The position numbers and the translations under genes are program-made. 64,000 nucleotides of DNA from positions 2,761,001 through 2,825,000 of the forward strand of contig WPIO01000010.1 in assembly GCA_009760855.2 (NCBI GenBank), in the 5' to 3' direction. This stretch comes from Cristatella mucedo. Taxonomy: Eukaryota; Bryozoa; Phylactolaemata; Cristatellidae. Below, piece after piece: positions 44,341 through 56,827 of the stretch; position 1 is the first letter of the stretch, and each line of letters begins with the position of its first letter. The notes beneath the pieces were generated by a model, which saw nothing but the letters and a program-made list of their open reading frames with translations, had not been told where the DNA came from and searched no databases.

Positions 44341-45995
44341 CGATTACTGGTTTGTTATCAGGGCGTGGAATATCGCTGATTTTGTGAATGAACTAGACAC
44401 ATCTGCTTGATCACGTCTGCCTCGACGCAGCTCAAGCAGGCTGCCGCCTTTTTTCTCTATTGGGTGACGCATATTTTCACAATTAACTAGTTTTCATTAC
44501 CTTGTTCAGTCTACACTTCCACTCTAATGAATAAGCTCAATAGAAATACAACGCAGAGCAACAGCGATATGAGATTTTCACGCGGAAAGTTTTCTCAATT
44601 CGTTCAATCAGTCCGCCATCACGGGTTGGATTGGCTTGGCATCTTTGAGCTACAGATCTGGATGGAGCTCTGGATAGGCTAATGTGCGGCGGCTTGACAA
44701 TCTGCTACTGCTGGCTGGATGAGGCCTCTAGGCAGTGTATAGCCTGCGGTAGACTGGCAGAGCAGGCATGCAAGCCTGAAAAAATGCAATTACTCCGGTT
44801 CAGGTATGGGAACAAAACTCTAATAACCAGCTTTAGCCAGGCAACAGCCTCATTACAGGCAAGAGATTTCAACTAATCAGTATTAGGCACACCATAAAAA
44901 AGCAGTCGTGTTGAGATTTAGATGTTTTTTTTGGCTTTTTGTCACATATTCAAGCTCGAAAACTGCAGCTGCTTTGAAGTTCGGCCAGCACACACTTACA
45001 TAATTTTATATTTCGCTACCAAATTTCAGCACTTTAGGGGCAGTATGGCTTTTCTTGAGGCACGCGAATGCAACATTAACATCTGTTGGCAGTATGCGTT
45101 TCCCCTAACTGTGCTCTGACGGAAGTACTCTAGTCGGTCTCTATAATAGCGAGAACGACTTGGTTAAAATTTTACAGCCCGACAAGATTTACAGCCAGTC
45201 ATCCGTTCGCTTTTTTAAGCGAATGATTGGTGAATGTATTCCCGTAATCAATAGGAGACTAACTATGAAAAATTAATCTTTAGTAGAGACACGGAGCAGA
45301 AAAAAATCACCAACCAGCAAGATTGAATAATCTGCCGATTAGTAGTAGAACCCTCTTACCAGGAGGACGACGGATTGAAGACTTTACAAAGAATTAGTTT
45401 GTCAGATGTTTATACTTTTAATGACCAATGAATATATATCCACTGAAATAACTATGCAATATTCTTTGGTTTGCGGGAGACCTAGGGCTTTACAAGGCAT
45501 GATTATAATACTGAATACCATATTAGAGTTCTGCTTGTTATCGCATAGAACTACCAAGGCATTGAGCTATTTTCGATCGGGATGCTTATCCCTTGTAAGA
45601 AGTATACATCATCCATGTCAATCTCTTACGTTTAAATAATTTCCATCTAATGAACGTATCAAATATAGATGAAAAAGTAAACATTTAAATAAGAAATCTT
45701 AATGTGACTGAGCCGACAGCCGAATTTAGGAAGCTCTGCATGCCTTGCAGGATATCAGTGCGAAAAAATGAATTGGCAATAAATAAAAATGCCTCATCAC
45801 GCTTCTGGAGTAGAAGACACGATTGAATATCTTTTCAACTAACGCTGCAACATGATGATGCATTAGGGACGCATGCTGATCGGCGGATAAGAGCCGACTC
45901 CCTGAAGCTGCTCTTTAATCGATGGAGCCGAAGTTAGGTCGGCTGGAAAACTTGCTGATCCGGTGTATACACGCACAGAGTATCTTCTCTCTTCT

Positions 45996-45997
<2 letters not shown>
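44341..45997. other. No recognisable gene
   Basis: AT-leaning intergenic sequence with short frames only. Confidence 0.4.

Positions 45998-46064
<67 letters not shown>
45998..46064. repeat. (CA)n microsatellite
   Basis: About 33 CA units on the plus strand. Confidence 0.95.
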
Positions 46065-46067
<3 letters not shown>

Positions 46068-46133
46068 CTCACGCACATACACACACACATGCACATTTGT
46101 ATACACGTATACAAACTGTATGTACATAGTATA

Positions 46134-46730
46134 AAGTCATCCCTCGCCACTTCGCGCTTCGACTTTCGATGGTCACTGTATTGCGGTTTTTCAAATAGCT
46201 GTACATTCATTAAAAAGTTCATCGAGATAATGAAATGATATAGCTCGCGCTCGGTTATCTGAGTCAATTATGCACCATGTATTAAAATTAAAATTAGAAT
46301 ACTTGTAAGTATGGAACGCGGAAGAAGACGCCGACGCACCTACTGAAGATACTGCACCACCTTAAGACTCTACTACTTAAGTCGCGCCTTCAGAGACGTT
46401 AGAGGTTTGTGTGTAACAGCTATGTATGTGTGTGTATGTAATTAGAGGTACAATAATAACATGATATTTGTAACATCTAAAATATCTTCTTTTCTCTTTC
46501 TTTATCTGATTTATTGAGTGATACAAATGTAATGGTGACTAAAGGGGGTGTTATTTCATGCCCTTAGGGGACTGATAATGTTAAAAATTATATTTGTAAG
46601 ATCACGAACAAGTTTTCTATGCTCTCACTACGAAAAGATTTGATTTATAAATAAAGAATCCTACTTTGTGGAAATTAACTTATCGAGGTAGAGTCTGGAG
46701 CTGTTTAACCACGATCAACGAGGGGGACTG
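46134..46730 (+). mobile_element. Tigger/pogo-type (TcMar) MITE, complete
   Basis: The left terminus reads 'AAGTCATCCCTCGCCACTTC' and the right terminus, reverse-complemented, 'CAGTCCCCCTCGTTGATCGT'. Both match the Tigger-type terminal repeat I know from animals (CAGTCATCCCTCGCCATATCGCGG). TA dinucleotides flank both ends (46132-46133 and 46731-46732), as expected for Tc1/mariner-superfamily insertion. The subterminal part 'gtggaaattaacttatcgaggta' is also typical. Internal sequence around 46316-46410 gives an acidic Glu/Asp/Pro/Thr-rich frame resembling the C-terminal end of a Tigger transposase, so this may be a deletion derivative of an autonomous copy. 597 bp. Confidence 0.8.
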
Positions 46731-46980
46731 TATATGGCATATCCTCTACTCAAAAGTAAGGAGTTCGTTAATTTTTATTTCTTATAAAAAAGCATTATGC
46801 TAGATTAGTACTTGAATTTTTTCAGCCTACGTGTTCAGAGTGGCAGCAGGGGCGGAGCAAGAGCCTGTGAGTGACTGCAGCTACTGTACTTCTAGAAGCC
46901 ACGCCTTTCCCTAACGTTGAAGCCCAGGTAGTTGTCTATAGGGCTAGTCTCAAAATTTAGGTAGTGAGACGCAGTGCCAC

Positions 46981-47042
<62 letters not shown>

Positions 47043-47489
47043 CTAGAAGCTCCCCTAGCCGGGAGTACGAGCTGAGCTGGGAGGGTAGGCATGCAGATAG
47101 GCTTCGTAAGCCGTTATTTCTAAAACAATGTTAGCATTTTTTCCAAGCCAGCAGCCATTGCCCGCTCAAGCCATAAACCATATATTGGGTCAATAGTCGA
47201 GCTTCTTCCACTGTTGCCCCGCAGTGCGAGTGCTTTCCCAGTGCGCATATGCCCGTCTCAGCTCTGGAGGCCACAACTCAGCACAAGTTAATCACGAACT
47301 GGCGGCCCACTTAAAAAAAAGTTCCACTAGTACCACTTTCGCTTTCCTGTTTATTCGCTAGAGATGAATCACAGCTTCCTAAAGATGCAGCATCGCACAC
47401 AGATTCCTCTGAGCAATCGCAGCAGCATTCGCGATCGTCTCCCCCAGCCAGACAGCTACCACGAACAAGCAATATACAAAAATATCTCA
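46731..47489. other. Intergenic with (GA)n
   Basis: Contains a GA microsatellite at 46983-47041 (about 29 units). Nothing else recognised. Confidence 0.6.
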
Positions 47490-47494
47490 TAATT

Positions 47495-48415
47495 TATAAT
47501 TTAGGGTCGGTACGGTTTGTACAGGAGCGCTGCGGCGGCCGAAGGCGGCTCGGACGCCACGTGAACCGACTTTCGCGGCCGCGTTCTGGACGCCGCGAGC
47601 CGGCACAGCTAGACGGCGCAATAAATAGGGAGCGTATTGAACAACTCTACGGGGGCGCTGGCTACGGAACAAAGCCCACCACACGAAGTCTCCACTCGCT
47701 GGAGGGCGGGTTTACCGGAAGTAGTTCGGTGGCGGCGTCTGCCGGCGGCAGTGCGTTAGCGGCGGCCGACGAGAGGTGCACGATGCATGCAGGCCACGAC
47801 TGCTTTTCTCTGCGCCGCCGCAGACGCCGCTGCAGTCGGTCACCGAATGTCGGAAGCGACCGTTGAGCGCTCGACCGCCGGCGAGAACTCGCCTCGCCCA
47901 CCAGTTCCCGGAAACCTCTTCTTCGCTGAAGCTGAGAGGAACTGGAAATACGAAAGTGCAAAAGGCCACGAACCTTAGAACGAGCTGCTGCTGGCTGGGC
48001 GGGAGCTGGCAGACTAGACAGCGAGCGAACGAGCCCGAGCTCATTAGGATTGACCACTTCCGCCTCCTACGCACCCGACCCGAGAGCCGCCGGAAGCTCG
48101 TAGGAGCTGACTGGGGAACGAAGGCACGCGTTTAGAAAGTGAGCCTGCCGCTGCGCTTGACCGTACCTTCCCGCGAGCCAGTCGATGCCGAAGTAGACGC
48201 GAAGCCGCTCAAGTGGTGTACAAGTTGTAGCAGCCGGGCAGAGGCAGCCCGTCGGATCCTATGGGACATGGAGCGTCCAGCCCGGGCAAGCCCTGGAAGC
48301 GAAGAGTCGTCGCGAGGTCGTCGAGATTTTTACGAATTGACGACGCAGAGTATCCCAAAGCGTAAACGAGAACCGACCGCCCCAGCTAAGGGCCAGAGCT
48401 ACTGACGGAAACGGC
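47495..48415. promoter_or_regulatory. CpG-dense region, candidate promoter
   Basis: CpG dinucleotides are many times denser here than in the flanks, and overlapping long frames on both strands are the usual consequence of low stop density in GC-rich DNA. An AATAAATAG word at 47620-47628, within the GC-rich part, could serve as a plus-strand TATA element. No first exon could be defined. It could belong to a gene starting here in either direction. Confidence 0.4.
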
Positions 48416-48442
48416 GGTGTTGAGAGCCTTCTTTCAAGAAAT

Positions 48443-48612
48443 CCTAGCTGATTAAACAGCCTCTTTTTGTATAGCGACAGAAGAGCCTTTACGGCTATCA
48501 CCACCGCTTGCAGTGGCGATAAAGGATCGCCCACTGCAGGAATCGAACCCACGACCTCGGGACCAAGGTCGAGAAAGCAACCACCTTACCTAGTGTGCCA
48601 TCACGGCTCACC
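48443..48612 (-). mobile_element. tRNA-derived SINE, family A, well preserved
   Basis: Minus strand, tRNA head at the right: box A region complement 'cctagtgtgcca', box B complement 'ggaatcgaaccc' at 48540-48551, body with a self-complementary 'gccgtaaagg' stem, and the 3' end 'cagctaggat'. It differs from the copy at 51.3 kb by only a few changes. Confidence 0.85.
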
Positions 48613-48969
48613 CAAGAACGGAAACCTTTGAACCACTGTCGCAGCGACGTGAGCAGGCGGTACAGAGTGAGCGTACAAAATATCCGCAACGGGACGGCGA
48701 GGAAAACGCCAGAAATTGAGATTGAGGCTCAGCTGATTTTATTCTACCCTGCGATCATGTAAACCGGCTGGTTGACAACTGCCCCATTTGCTTGAGCGAA
48801 ATCGCAATAACGACGGCTTGCTGTGGACGTGCATTTACCCGGACGATTTGATTTGCTTAATATCCATTGTTGCCAAAGGTTTCGCCAGCTTACTACATCG
48901 TTGGGCAAGCTAGCAAAGCAGATGAAAGCATGTAACTTTTTTTCAGACTCGCTTGGTAGGCTGGTGCAA

Positions 48970-49001
<32 letters not shown>
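48970..49001. repeat. (CA)n microsatellite
   Basis: About 15 CA units, in the intron side next to the collagen exon at 49066. Confidence 0.85.
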
Positions 49002-49002
<1 letters not shown>

Positions 49003-49065
49003 CAGGAATTGGCAAGGGCATGCATGAGAAGGAATACCTGCATCTGTACCTGTACGTATACGTAC

Positions 49066-49119
49066 CTGTTCACCTTTATCGCCCTTTGGGCCACGCTTTC
49101 CTTTCTGACCGGTACGACC
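49066..49119 (-). CDS. Collagen exon (54 nt), most 3' one seen
   Basis: Encodes GRTGQKGKRGPKGDKGEQ, six Gly-X-Y triplets. Acceptor 'cactcag' precedes and donor GTACGTATA follows. It is Lys/Arg-rich, with K-G-D and K-G-E triplets typical of salt-bridged triple helix. The next exon upstream in the gene lies 6.1 kb away (55246), so further exons may be hidden in that gap, or the intron is expanded by SINE, LINE and microsatellite insertions. No C-propeptide or stop was found downstream on this strand. Confidence 0.85.
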
Positions 49120-49394
49120 CTGAGTGAGGAAAAAATGTAAGCAAGTCATGTCAACTCGGAAAATCTGTGTGATACCATACGACAATAACAGGCAGATGCA
49201 TGGCTCGTACAAGAAAGGAAATCTCACATGTTGCTATTAGGCTCGCTCTCCGAATGTCCTGGTCGTTTACATGAAATGGCGACTTTTCCTTGCACCCACC
49301 TCCCGACTCAATCACGAAACAAAAAAATATGTCAAACCGAATGTTGCTCTGATGACCAAGATGGCATACCGAAGAGCATGGAGTCTATTAAGAT

Positions 49395-49890
49395 TAAGAA
49401 AGAAAATTATTACTATAATAACTATAATAGGTTGTTTGTACCGTGCCCTACAAGAACCTAATCTATCTCCAGGTGCTTTTTAACTCAATGCAAGAGAATC
49501 GGCACCCATCGGCTTAATGACATACGCGATATCAAGCTTGCAAAAGCAGACAAGTATCAGGCTTAGGCCAGTATGCAAAAGCAAATATGAAGGAAGACAC
49601 TTGTGGCCACGGGTTAGTGAGACCTCTGGCTAGTAAGATACACCGTATCGTGCACAGGCAAGCACTCAAAGTACAGGGGAACAAAAAAAGACAAGTTCAC
49701 TGAGAAGAATGATGCAAGCGAGTGAAGCGACTTATAGGCCAGATCGAAGATCCTGGAATCAATTCGATGCTTGATAGGGAGCCACTGAAGCTCGAGCAGA
49801 GGTGGTGTGACGCAGCAGCTAAGCCTCTGACATCCAGAGCAGACAAGCAGCCAATTTTTAAATGTAGCTCGGCCTTTGTTCTATCCGAGC
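49395..49890 (-). mobile_element. L2-subfamily LINE 3' end
   Basis: Homologous to the copy at 7.1-7.7 kb: both share a 'gaagacac..gtggc.ac.ggtta' block, a 'ctctggct.gt' block and the 'ccactgaagctc.agcagaggtgg' block in the same order. Tail hairpin with 'gaacctaatctatctccaggtgc' at 49453-49475. Inside a collagen intron. Confidence 0.5.
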
Positions 49891-50988
49891 AATCTTACAG
49901 AGTTCAGATTCAATGCGAAGTACAAGAAGAAGAGAAAGACCTGCTTGCGCCGGTCCGGTGCGTGCTGCCAAAAGGCCAATGCATCTCAGTTTCTAGGACG
50001 ACAATGCAGCGACCTTCCGTTTCGAAAGGTGCTACCATGCTGCCGGATGGGAAAACACGAGGAAGGGCAAGGCCACCGATGAGAGTCACAGGCAATCCAG
50101 AGCTCTGCGAGACGTCGATTCAAGAAGTTGCTCTTAGTTGCCATGATTAATAAGACAAGCAAGACTAAACGGACCTTGGGCTATGGCTTCGGCAGCTGTA
50201 ACCAGCAGGACGGCAGGCTTGCTTGGGTTGCCGCTAGAGGCCGGTATGGTACACCTGTAGATCGGCTGCTGCTGCTGCTACTTTTCTCTGCGTCCGAAAG
50301 AGCTCGACATTTTCGAAAGGGTTGAGTACCAATGCCCGAATAATTAGGGCGACAATAAATAAAATGGGGCGATGCCTGCCTATCAGCATCGGACAAATCA
50401 CCACTGCCACGTCGAACTGCGACCGACTTTGGACGGGAGAGAATGCCCTAAAGACAGCGAGGCATTCCTTGTGGAAGGTTCGGTGAGGGGCTACGGTGAG
50501 AGAGCACTGGAGGACACAGACTGGACAGCGAGGAAATGAGGTGCCACAATAGAGCACCGCCAGCTGCTTGGCGCTCAGCACGTGGCTCCAATTTATCGTG
50601 CGTGCAATTAAATTTTACTGCTGCTGTTAATACTAACAAATTTGATCCTCCCCGGATTCGGAGTCGCTAATTTAATAGACACACATAAATCTAGCTGCGG
50701 TCACCACCAGAGCGGGCAGCACCCGTGATAAAGACAGCGTCTGCTAGGCACAAATTACGACCAGCAGGGTAGTAACCGGACGGTGACCACTAAGCAAGCC
50801 GTGTCCCGTACCCTGCAAACAGACGGCCTCCAAATATGCAAACTATGGAGTCCGAAAGGCTTGTACAAGCCAGACAGGGCTGGAGAATAAACAGTAAAAA
50901 AAGGGGGGATTCGAGTCACTTAGGAGAGAACTGCAGGGAAAATGGTTTAGGCTTGAAGGAAGCGAACAGGAAAAGAGATAAGGAGATG

Positions 50989-50992
<4 letters not shown>

Positions 50993-51048
<56 letters not shown>
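50993..51048. repeat. (GA)n microsatellite
   Basis: About 25 GA units, intronic. Confidence 0.9.
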
Positions 51049-51050
<2 letters not shown>

Positions 51051-51254
51051 AGCAGAGAGCCAGATAGCATTTAGAAGGATATTGCATAGAGTTTTTTCGA
51101 GAGAGTAACATTCACAGTGCACATTGTATGCAAACCAATCGTAAAGTCAGCCAAGTAGATTGTGCGATAGCATCAGGGCTGTCAGTGCAAGACGTGATAC
51201 GCTATTCATTCTGTTGTGCAGTGGGGTCGGCTTATAACGAAACCCTTTGTTTTT

Positions 51255-51426
51255 CTAGCTGATTAAACAGCCTCTTTTTTGTATAGCGACAGAAGATCCT
51301 TTACGGCTATCACCACCGCTTGTAGTGGCGATAAAGGATCGCCCACCACAGGAATCGAACCCACGACCTTGGGGGACCGAGGTCGCGAAAGCAACCGCCT
51401 TACCTAGTGTGCCATCACGGCTCACC
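51255..51426 (-). mobile_element. tRNA-derived SINE, family A, well preserved
   Basis: Reference copy. On the minus strand the head has box A-like TGGCACACTAGG (51403-51414) and a perfect box B GGTTCGATTCC (51351-51361), 41 bp apart, which are the two internal promoter elements of RNA polymerase III. The body contains a 'gataaaggatc/gatcctttac' self-complementary stem, and the element ends near 'aacagcctc..agctag'. Intronic in the collagen gene and co-oriented with it. Confidence 0.85.
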
Positions 51427-52279
51427 AACTCCACCTACTGTACAGGAAGCAAGTTCTACTCGCGCTGATCCTACGCTGCTCTCCCACTAGAAAAATATAA
51501 ATACTCATACCTCTGTTCTTATACCCACTACATTCCACTGCCTATAGCAGTCAATTTGCATCGACAGGGCGATTGTCAGCAATGTAATTCGTGAGAGTCG
51601 ACATCTTTTTCCCGGTGTGATACGATTAAGAAGTGACAGGAGATTTGGGGACACTCGAAGAATGCACATACCACCGACGGAAAATCTCAGGGGATCTAGC
51701 TACATCAGGCTAACGAAAGGAATGTCAGATCTATTACTGAAAGAGATTTTTCAGAAGCACACGCGTGCATTTAGATTTGCAGCAGACAAGATAGGCAACC
51801 GATTCGATAGCTTTCTGGATGGCGGTTCTCAGAGTAAATAGGCTATTGAGCATTACGTGGCGGGAATTTGACGACTCTCCGATTGAATTACTGCACTATT
51901 CTTTCCGTGCTGCTGGCAGCTACCTCACTGCTGTCTCATCGAATAATGAACATGTTTTCATAAGGCGTCCATCCTAATTTTCTAATTTGATGCTTCGCTG
52001 CATCTAGTAGCAAGCGCACAGGCTGCCGCCCTGCAGCGGCACAGCGCCCAGACTCCTGAAGCAGCACAGCACGGCCAGGTTCTGTCGAGCTGCGAGGCTG
52101 CAGCCAGCCACTGCAAGGCAGCATGTTGGTAATGCCAGTCACGACAGGCAAGGACGAGAAAGGACGAGCCACACTTTCAGGTGCAAACGAGTTGCTATGA
52201 GCGACAACTGGCTGCAGTTCAAGCGTACAAGGCAACGGTGCACGCCCACCATTTTTTTATCAGGCGACCTAGCTCTGTA

Positions 52280-52382
<103 letters not shown>

Positions 52383-52687
52383 CTCTCCAGCGCCACTGCG
52401 GCATTCTGACACCACGCTACAAGGCCTCGAGGCCTCGCTCGAGAGCCAGCCGCAGCCAGCGGCGATGAGCGCGTGTCTTGCAGTTAGGTCCGACTCGAGC
52501 TTCCACTGTAGTAACTTTGTGTTGAACCTATCTACGTGCATCCTCCGTGTACGCAAAACTCTCCGTATGCGCAGACATTATGTGGGGAAGAAATTACCAA
52601 CAAAGACGGACTTTCTTGCAAGTGGGCCCCGGCAGTTGTACGGAGACGCAATGCCTATATTAAAAGTAATATAATGTAATTATAAAA

Positions 52688-52815
52688 AAGGTAATCCACT
52701 TTAGACTTGAACCTAATCTCTACCCAAGTGCGTTACATTTGCCGTAGGGCTCGAGTTCACGGTGTTGGTGATCGAAGGGGAGAACATTACCCCTGGGCCA
52801 AACTAATTCGTGTAT
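52688..52815 (-). mobile_element. tRNA-derived SINE, family B (L2-tailed), diverged
   Basis: On the minus strand: head words 'ttagtttggcccaggggtaat', box B-like segment near 52748-52760, then the L2-like tail 'taacgcacttgggtagagattaggttc'. Same plan as the better copy at 62.0 kb. Confidence 0.5.
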
Positions 52816-53716
52816 GTACACTCTATTTGGCCAGGATAAACACAAACCATCGCGTGGTCAGCTGCTAGGCGTATGTATTCAATTTCTGCTAGACTAAGAG
52901 TTTTTTTGGCACAATGCGTTCCCATACTCTGGACTTCCAATCTTGACAAAACTGACGGAGGCCATGCATACAGATAGTTTCTACCGTAGAAGGAGTTTGT
53001 GGGAGGTCTGTCTACACGAACTGAACACCGTTTTCATCGGCCAAGCACCTCAGCGTGCTCAGATTGCTTGCTAAACCAAACGAATTTTCCACTCGCGGTT
53101 CTTCGCGAAAGCAAGCGCCTCAGCCGAGCTTTCGGTTACGACTCTACGAGGCCAAGTGCTGGCACGCCCAGTCATCGGTTTTAAGCCTGGGCAAAACTAC
53201 ATCGATTCTTAGTGTGCCCTTGCCACTTACAATAATAATAACTTTGACGCAGGCTGTGGAAATAACGAATAAAGCGAGGCTCGCACTCACTGCTCACTGC
53301 TCAGTGCAAGGACACGCGAGCAACGCTGCAGGCTGCATCCGTGCATACTAAAGGCCCGGAGGGCAACCAATTTACTCCGTCAGCCCTGCATAGCAGACCA
53401 GTTCGGGCTCGTTTACGCATGACGTTGCTTATATCAAGAGTTCACACAAGGCAAATGGCCTCTGAATAGCTGTGGTTTTAACGAGTTTACCAATAGAAAC
53501 TTTTGAGAAGCCTCTACCGCAAAGCTCTACTGTCATTGCTAATGCATTTTGCAAGGCATTGTAAGAAAAATTTGTCAGCCCCATGCCTGTCCGGAACCAC
53601 CCTAGATTGGTTTGCCTACTTGCAGTCTAGCAGTGTCAAGAAAGTTGTGTCACCACGTAGGGGAAGATTGATGTCACATACTGGTATTGCTGAAAATATA
53701 ACAGCCATGCCTAAGA

Positions 53717-53814
53717 ATCTAGAGTTACTTGCAGATGGTGCAAAATGCTATGGTCAGGTCACCATCTAGAGTTACTTGCAGATGGTGCAAAATGCTATGG
53801 TCAGGTCACCATCT
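53717..53814. repeat. Exact 47-bp tandem duplication
   Basis: Unit from 'atctagagttacttgcag' to 'ggtcaggtcacc' occurs at 53717-53763 and again at 53764-53810 with no difference, and the first four bases of a third copy follow. Intronic. Confidence 0.95.
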
Positions 53815-55245
53815 ACTGTATGCGTATACTCTGGATTAGTCTATGGGGACAGGTGGATTCATTTGAATAGAAAACCATATACTGCCATCGGTTATCATAC
53901 GATGACCCGTCTCTCAAATAGGAACTGTGTAGTCTGTCGATGTTTAGCTGAGGTATATACTAAACCTTGTCGCAGCTTAGGTGGCTAACTAAACAAATTC
54001 CTGACATCGCAGCCAAGTTGCATGTTTAAACGATGACAGCTAGAACCAGCACGTAGTCTTTACAGTGTTGCTACGCTGGCCCCTAAACCCACGAAATTTG
54101 GCTAAGAATAGTGAATAGTCAAGTCCTTGTAGCAAAGCAATAGGTACTTACATCGGCCTATCCATGCTCAGAGCTAGCATTTTAAAATAAATAAGCAACT
54201 AAAAAGAAGAGTAACAGCTGTCACTCACCGCCACAGCCTCACAGGAGAACATACTTAATTATCGGTTTCATACACTTATGGAAAGTCACCAACAGATCTG
54301 TTTTTATCTCTTTGGCTGTAGATACATGCTCCAAAATATTTAGTAATAATAACTACTTTATGCTGGCTGACGAGCCTGACATATGCTGTTCCTTTCCACT
54401 TCTTCTGATGTGCCGGCACAACATGTGAAGCAAGATTGGACGTAGATAGACCATCCCACGACAATTAGCATCAGAAGGAAACCCCATCGACTTCAATACA
54501 ACTGAGTTTTCAGTATATCAGTGACACATCACAGCTTCATACTGTATTGATAACATGCATCGCCTTTGTTTGCTCATTACTTAAAAAAATCAATAGCATT
54601 TTTTGGTGAGTTCCATCTTACGATTCCGACAGTTCAAATGACTTGAATAATTCTAATGGTGCTATACACGGTTATGTACATACCGTACACGGTTTAATAA
54701 CCATGGCACTGCAGAATATTGTTGAGGCTTCCTTTGTAGCATTCTAGGACCTTGTGTGATAAAAATATTTTTTTGATCCGATAAATAGGCAGCAGATTGC
54801 ATGAAAATGAACAGAGCTATTCAGACATACGTAGATCTGCTATTAGCTATGGCGACTGTTCCCAAAAAGATGAAGTTGAGGAAAGAGTTTCTCTCACGCA
54901 TGTAATCTAGAGTGCGACAAGACGTTATTTCGTTCAATTTTTGTTTAAGAAGATGCTTTAATTCCCTTGGCATGCACAAAAGTCGGTGCGAGCTCTTTTC
55001 GAAGCAGCCCAAGACTTCCCGACGCAGCACGAAATGAAGCCGTGCTCTATATCGTAGCCAAAATGGCACCCGTGTACCGATATCATAAAGAAAGCGGATT
55101 TAAAGAGTAGGCTGCAAATTTACGATTCGCGAGATCTGCACCTCCTGATAGCTGAAATCAATTCGAAACGGCACAGCTGTGGACAGCACGATCGCGACGA
55201 GGATGCTTTCGCTGGCAATAGATTCTATTACTATGTGCCTCTTAC
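53815..55245. other. Collagen intron, no feature recognised
   Basis: About 1.4 kb without repeat or exon. Scattered frames have no Gly-X-Y pattern on the minus strand. Confidence 0.5.
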
Positions 55246-55281
55246 CTCCGGTCCGGGCTCTCCTTTGACTCCCGGATGCCC
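55246..55281 (-). CDS. Collagen exon (36 nt)
   Basis: Encodes GHPGVKGEPGPE, four Gly-X-Y triplets. Acceptor 'cgttttag', donor GTAAGA. Short, but both splice sites are good and the frame and Gly phase match its neighbours. Confidence 0.8.
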
Positions 55282-55414
55282 CTAAAACGTCCAGACAGTT
55301 TACTTTCATGCAAATGCTTCGATAAGGCAGAGTCGTGAAATCACTAAAGCCGGGGAAAAGCAAGTGGTCTATCGGTTACGAATGTTACTGCATATAAATA
55401 TTGAAGGTACTCTT

Positions 55415-55480
55415 GCATTTATATATGTAATATATATGTACACATATATATGTGTACACATATATGTAATATATGCATCC
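55415..55480. repeat. AT-rich palindromic repeat
   Basis: Contains the perfect 20-bp palindrome 'gtacacatatatatgtgtac' at 55438-55457 flanked by further TATATG words. Intronic. Confidence 0.75.
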
Positions 55481-56062
55481 AAAATATGGATGGATGCTAC
55501 TTGTAGGCATCGTGATAATAGACAGAAATAATCGCATAAATACTCATAATAATCTCGGTAGCCTGACTGATAGGGTACTTCCCTAAAGGCAAGAGATTGC
55601 ATTGGATCTGAATCCCAACTTGAAGACCGTTTTCCAAAATGCTGTCTATGATAACACTGAGCTAGCCACTGCAGACTCATTCTAAGTCTATATAGCTGTC
55701 TCTGCACTGACAATAGTGTTGCCGACCATTATTTTGCTAGAGATGGAAAGAAAGGAACACTATGCAGACTTAAATATATGTATATATAAGTATATATTTC
55801 TGTATTTTCAATTGCATGCCTATACACACATGGGTATAATCACTGTATACACACACACACAAACACACAACAGTTTTGAGCTAAGTTAGACGACCAAAGG
55901 TTCTACAATGCCATTAAATTAACGATACCTTGATAGTTAAATTTTCAATAAAGAGGGAAGTGGCAGCAAACATAATCATCGGGGATTCTACGGTCAGTGG
56001 TCACGTTTCAGAAAGCTGATCATCACGTGATAGCAATCAACTAATCGCCTGCGTTTACTTAC

Positions 56063-56143
56063 CAAAGGACCTGTATCACCTTTGGCTCCTTTTAGTCCAT
56101 TTTCACCTGGATCGCCGGTCTCACCCTTAGAACCTGGAGTACC
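56063..56143 (-). CDS. Collagen exon (81 nt)
   Basis: Nine Gly-X-Y triplets beginning GTPGSKGETGDPG and ending GDTGPL. Acceptor 'ctgttccag', donor GTAAGT (consensus). Third-position use is more AT-rich than in the exons at 58-63 kb, following local base composition. Confidence 0.9.
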
Positions 56144-56242
56144 CTGGAACAGAATGCACGGTGTCTGATGGAGTGTAAGTGATTGAATAAAGTGCATGTT
56201 CACGTACTTGGACCATGAAGTCTCCAGCGGTACACGATAATA

Positions 56243-56605
56243 TTAAAAATAATAATACTAATACACTTGCCTAGAGCCCTCAGAGAATTTAATCTCTCGA
56301 AGGTACTTGAAATATGCTGTAGAAGAAGCACGGTCGAATGGCTAGTGGTAACATTAACATGTCAACAAGCATAATATGGTTAGAGGTAACATGCAGTGTC
56401 AGCATGTAAATATGATTAGTGGTTGTATCGACAGTGGCAGCATGCATAAGCACAAAAAAGACAACTCACAGAGATCTGCCAAATGCTGTGAGAAATAGAT
56501 GTGTTTTTAGCTTCTTTTTAAATGTTGTCAAGACAGGGAATGTCAGTAGGAAATGAGTTCCAGGCTTTACGAGCCTATGAAAGAAAGGTATGGTCTCTAA
56601 AGTGA
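56243..56605 (-). mobile_element. L2-like LINE 3' end in collagen intron
   Basis: Plus-strand order: AAT-type tail (56243-56258), hairpin 'gccctcagagaatttaatctctcgaaggtac', two 'cagtgtcagcatg' type words, the 'gatgtgtttttagcttctttttaaatg' block and 'gagttccaggctttacgagc'. Moderately diverged; no open frame. Confidence 0.65.
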
Positions 56606-56827
56606 CCGTCTAAATGTCTCAGCAGCGTTTACAAAGGTCACAAGATCATAGACACAGGCGATTGAGCCAAACCAGAAACATCATTTTTAAGGGCAAAAAA
56701 GAAGCATGCTGGCTTGTCAATGCACTTTGCTGTAACAAACCGAGCAAATGTGAAGAAGGCACTTGTGCTTGGATATTACTGAAAAGGCTTTAATCATTAA
56801 ACAACAAATTAACAGCTAAATAGATCG

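Noticed and set aside
47561-48405. Several long Arg/Ser-rich frames on both strands
   Set aside because: Low stop density in CpG-rich DNA explains them; three registers are open at once.
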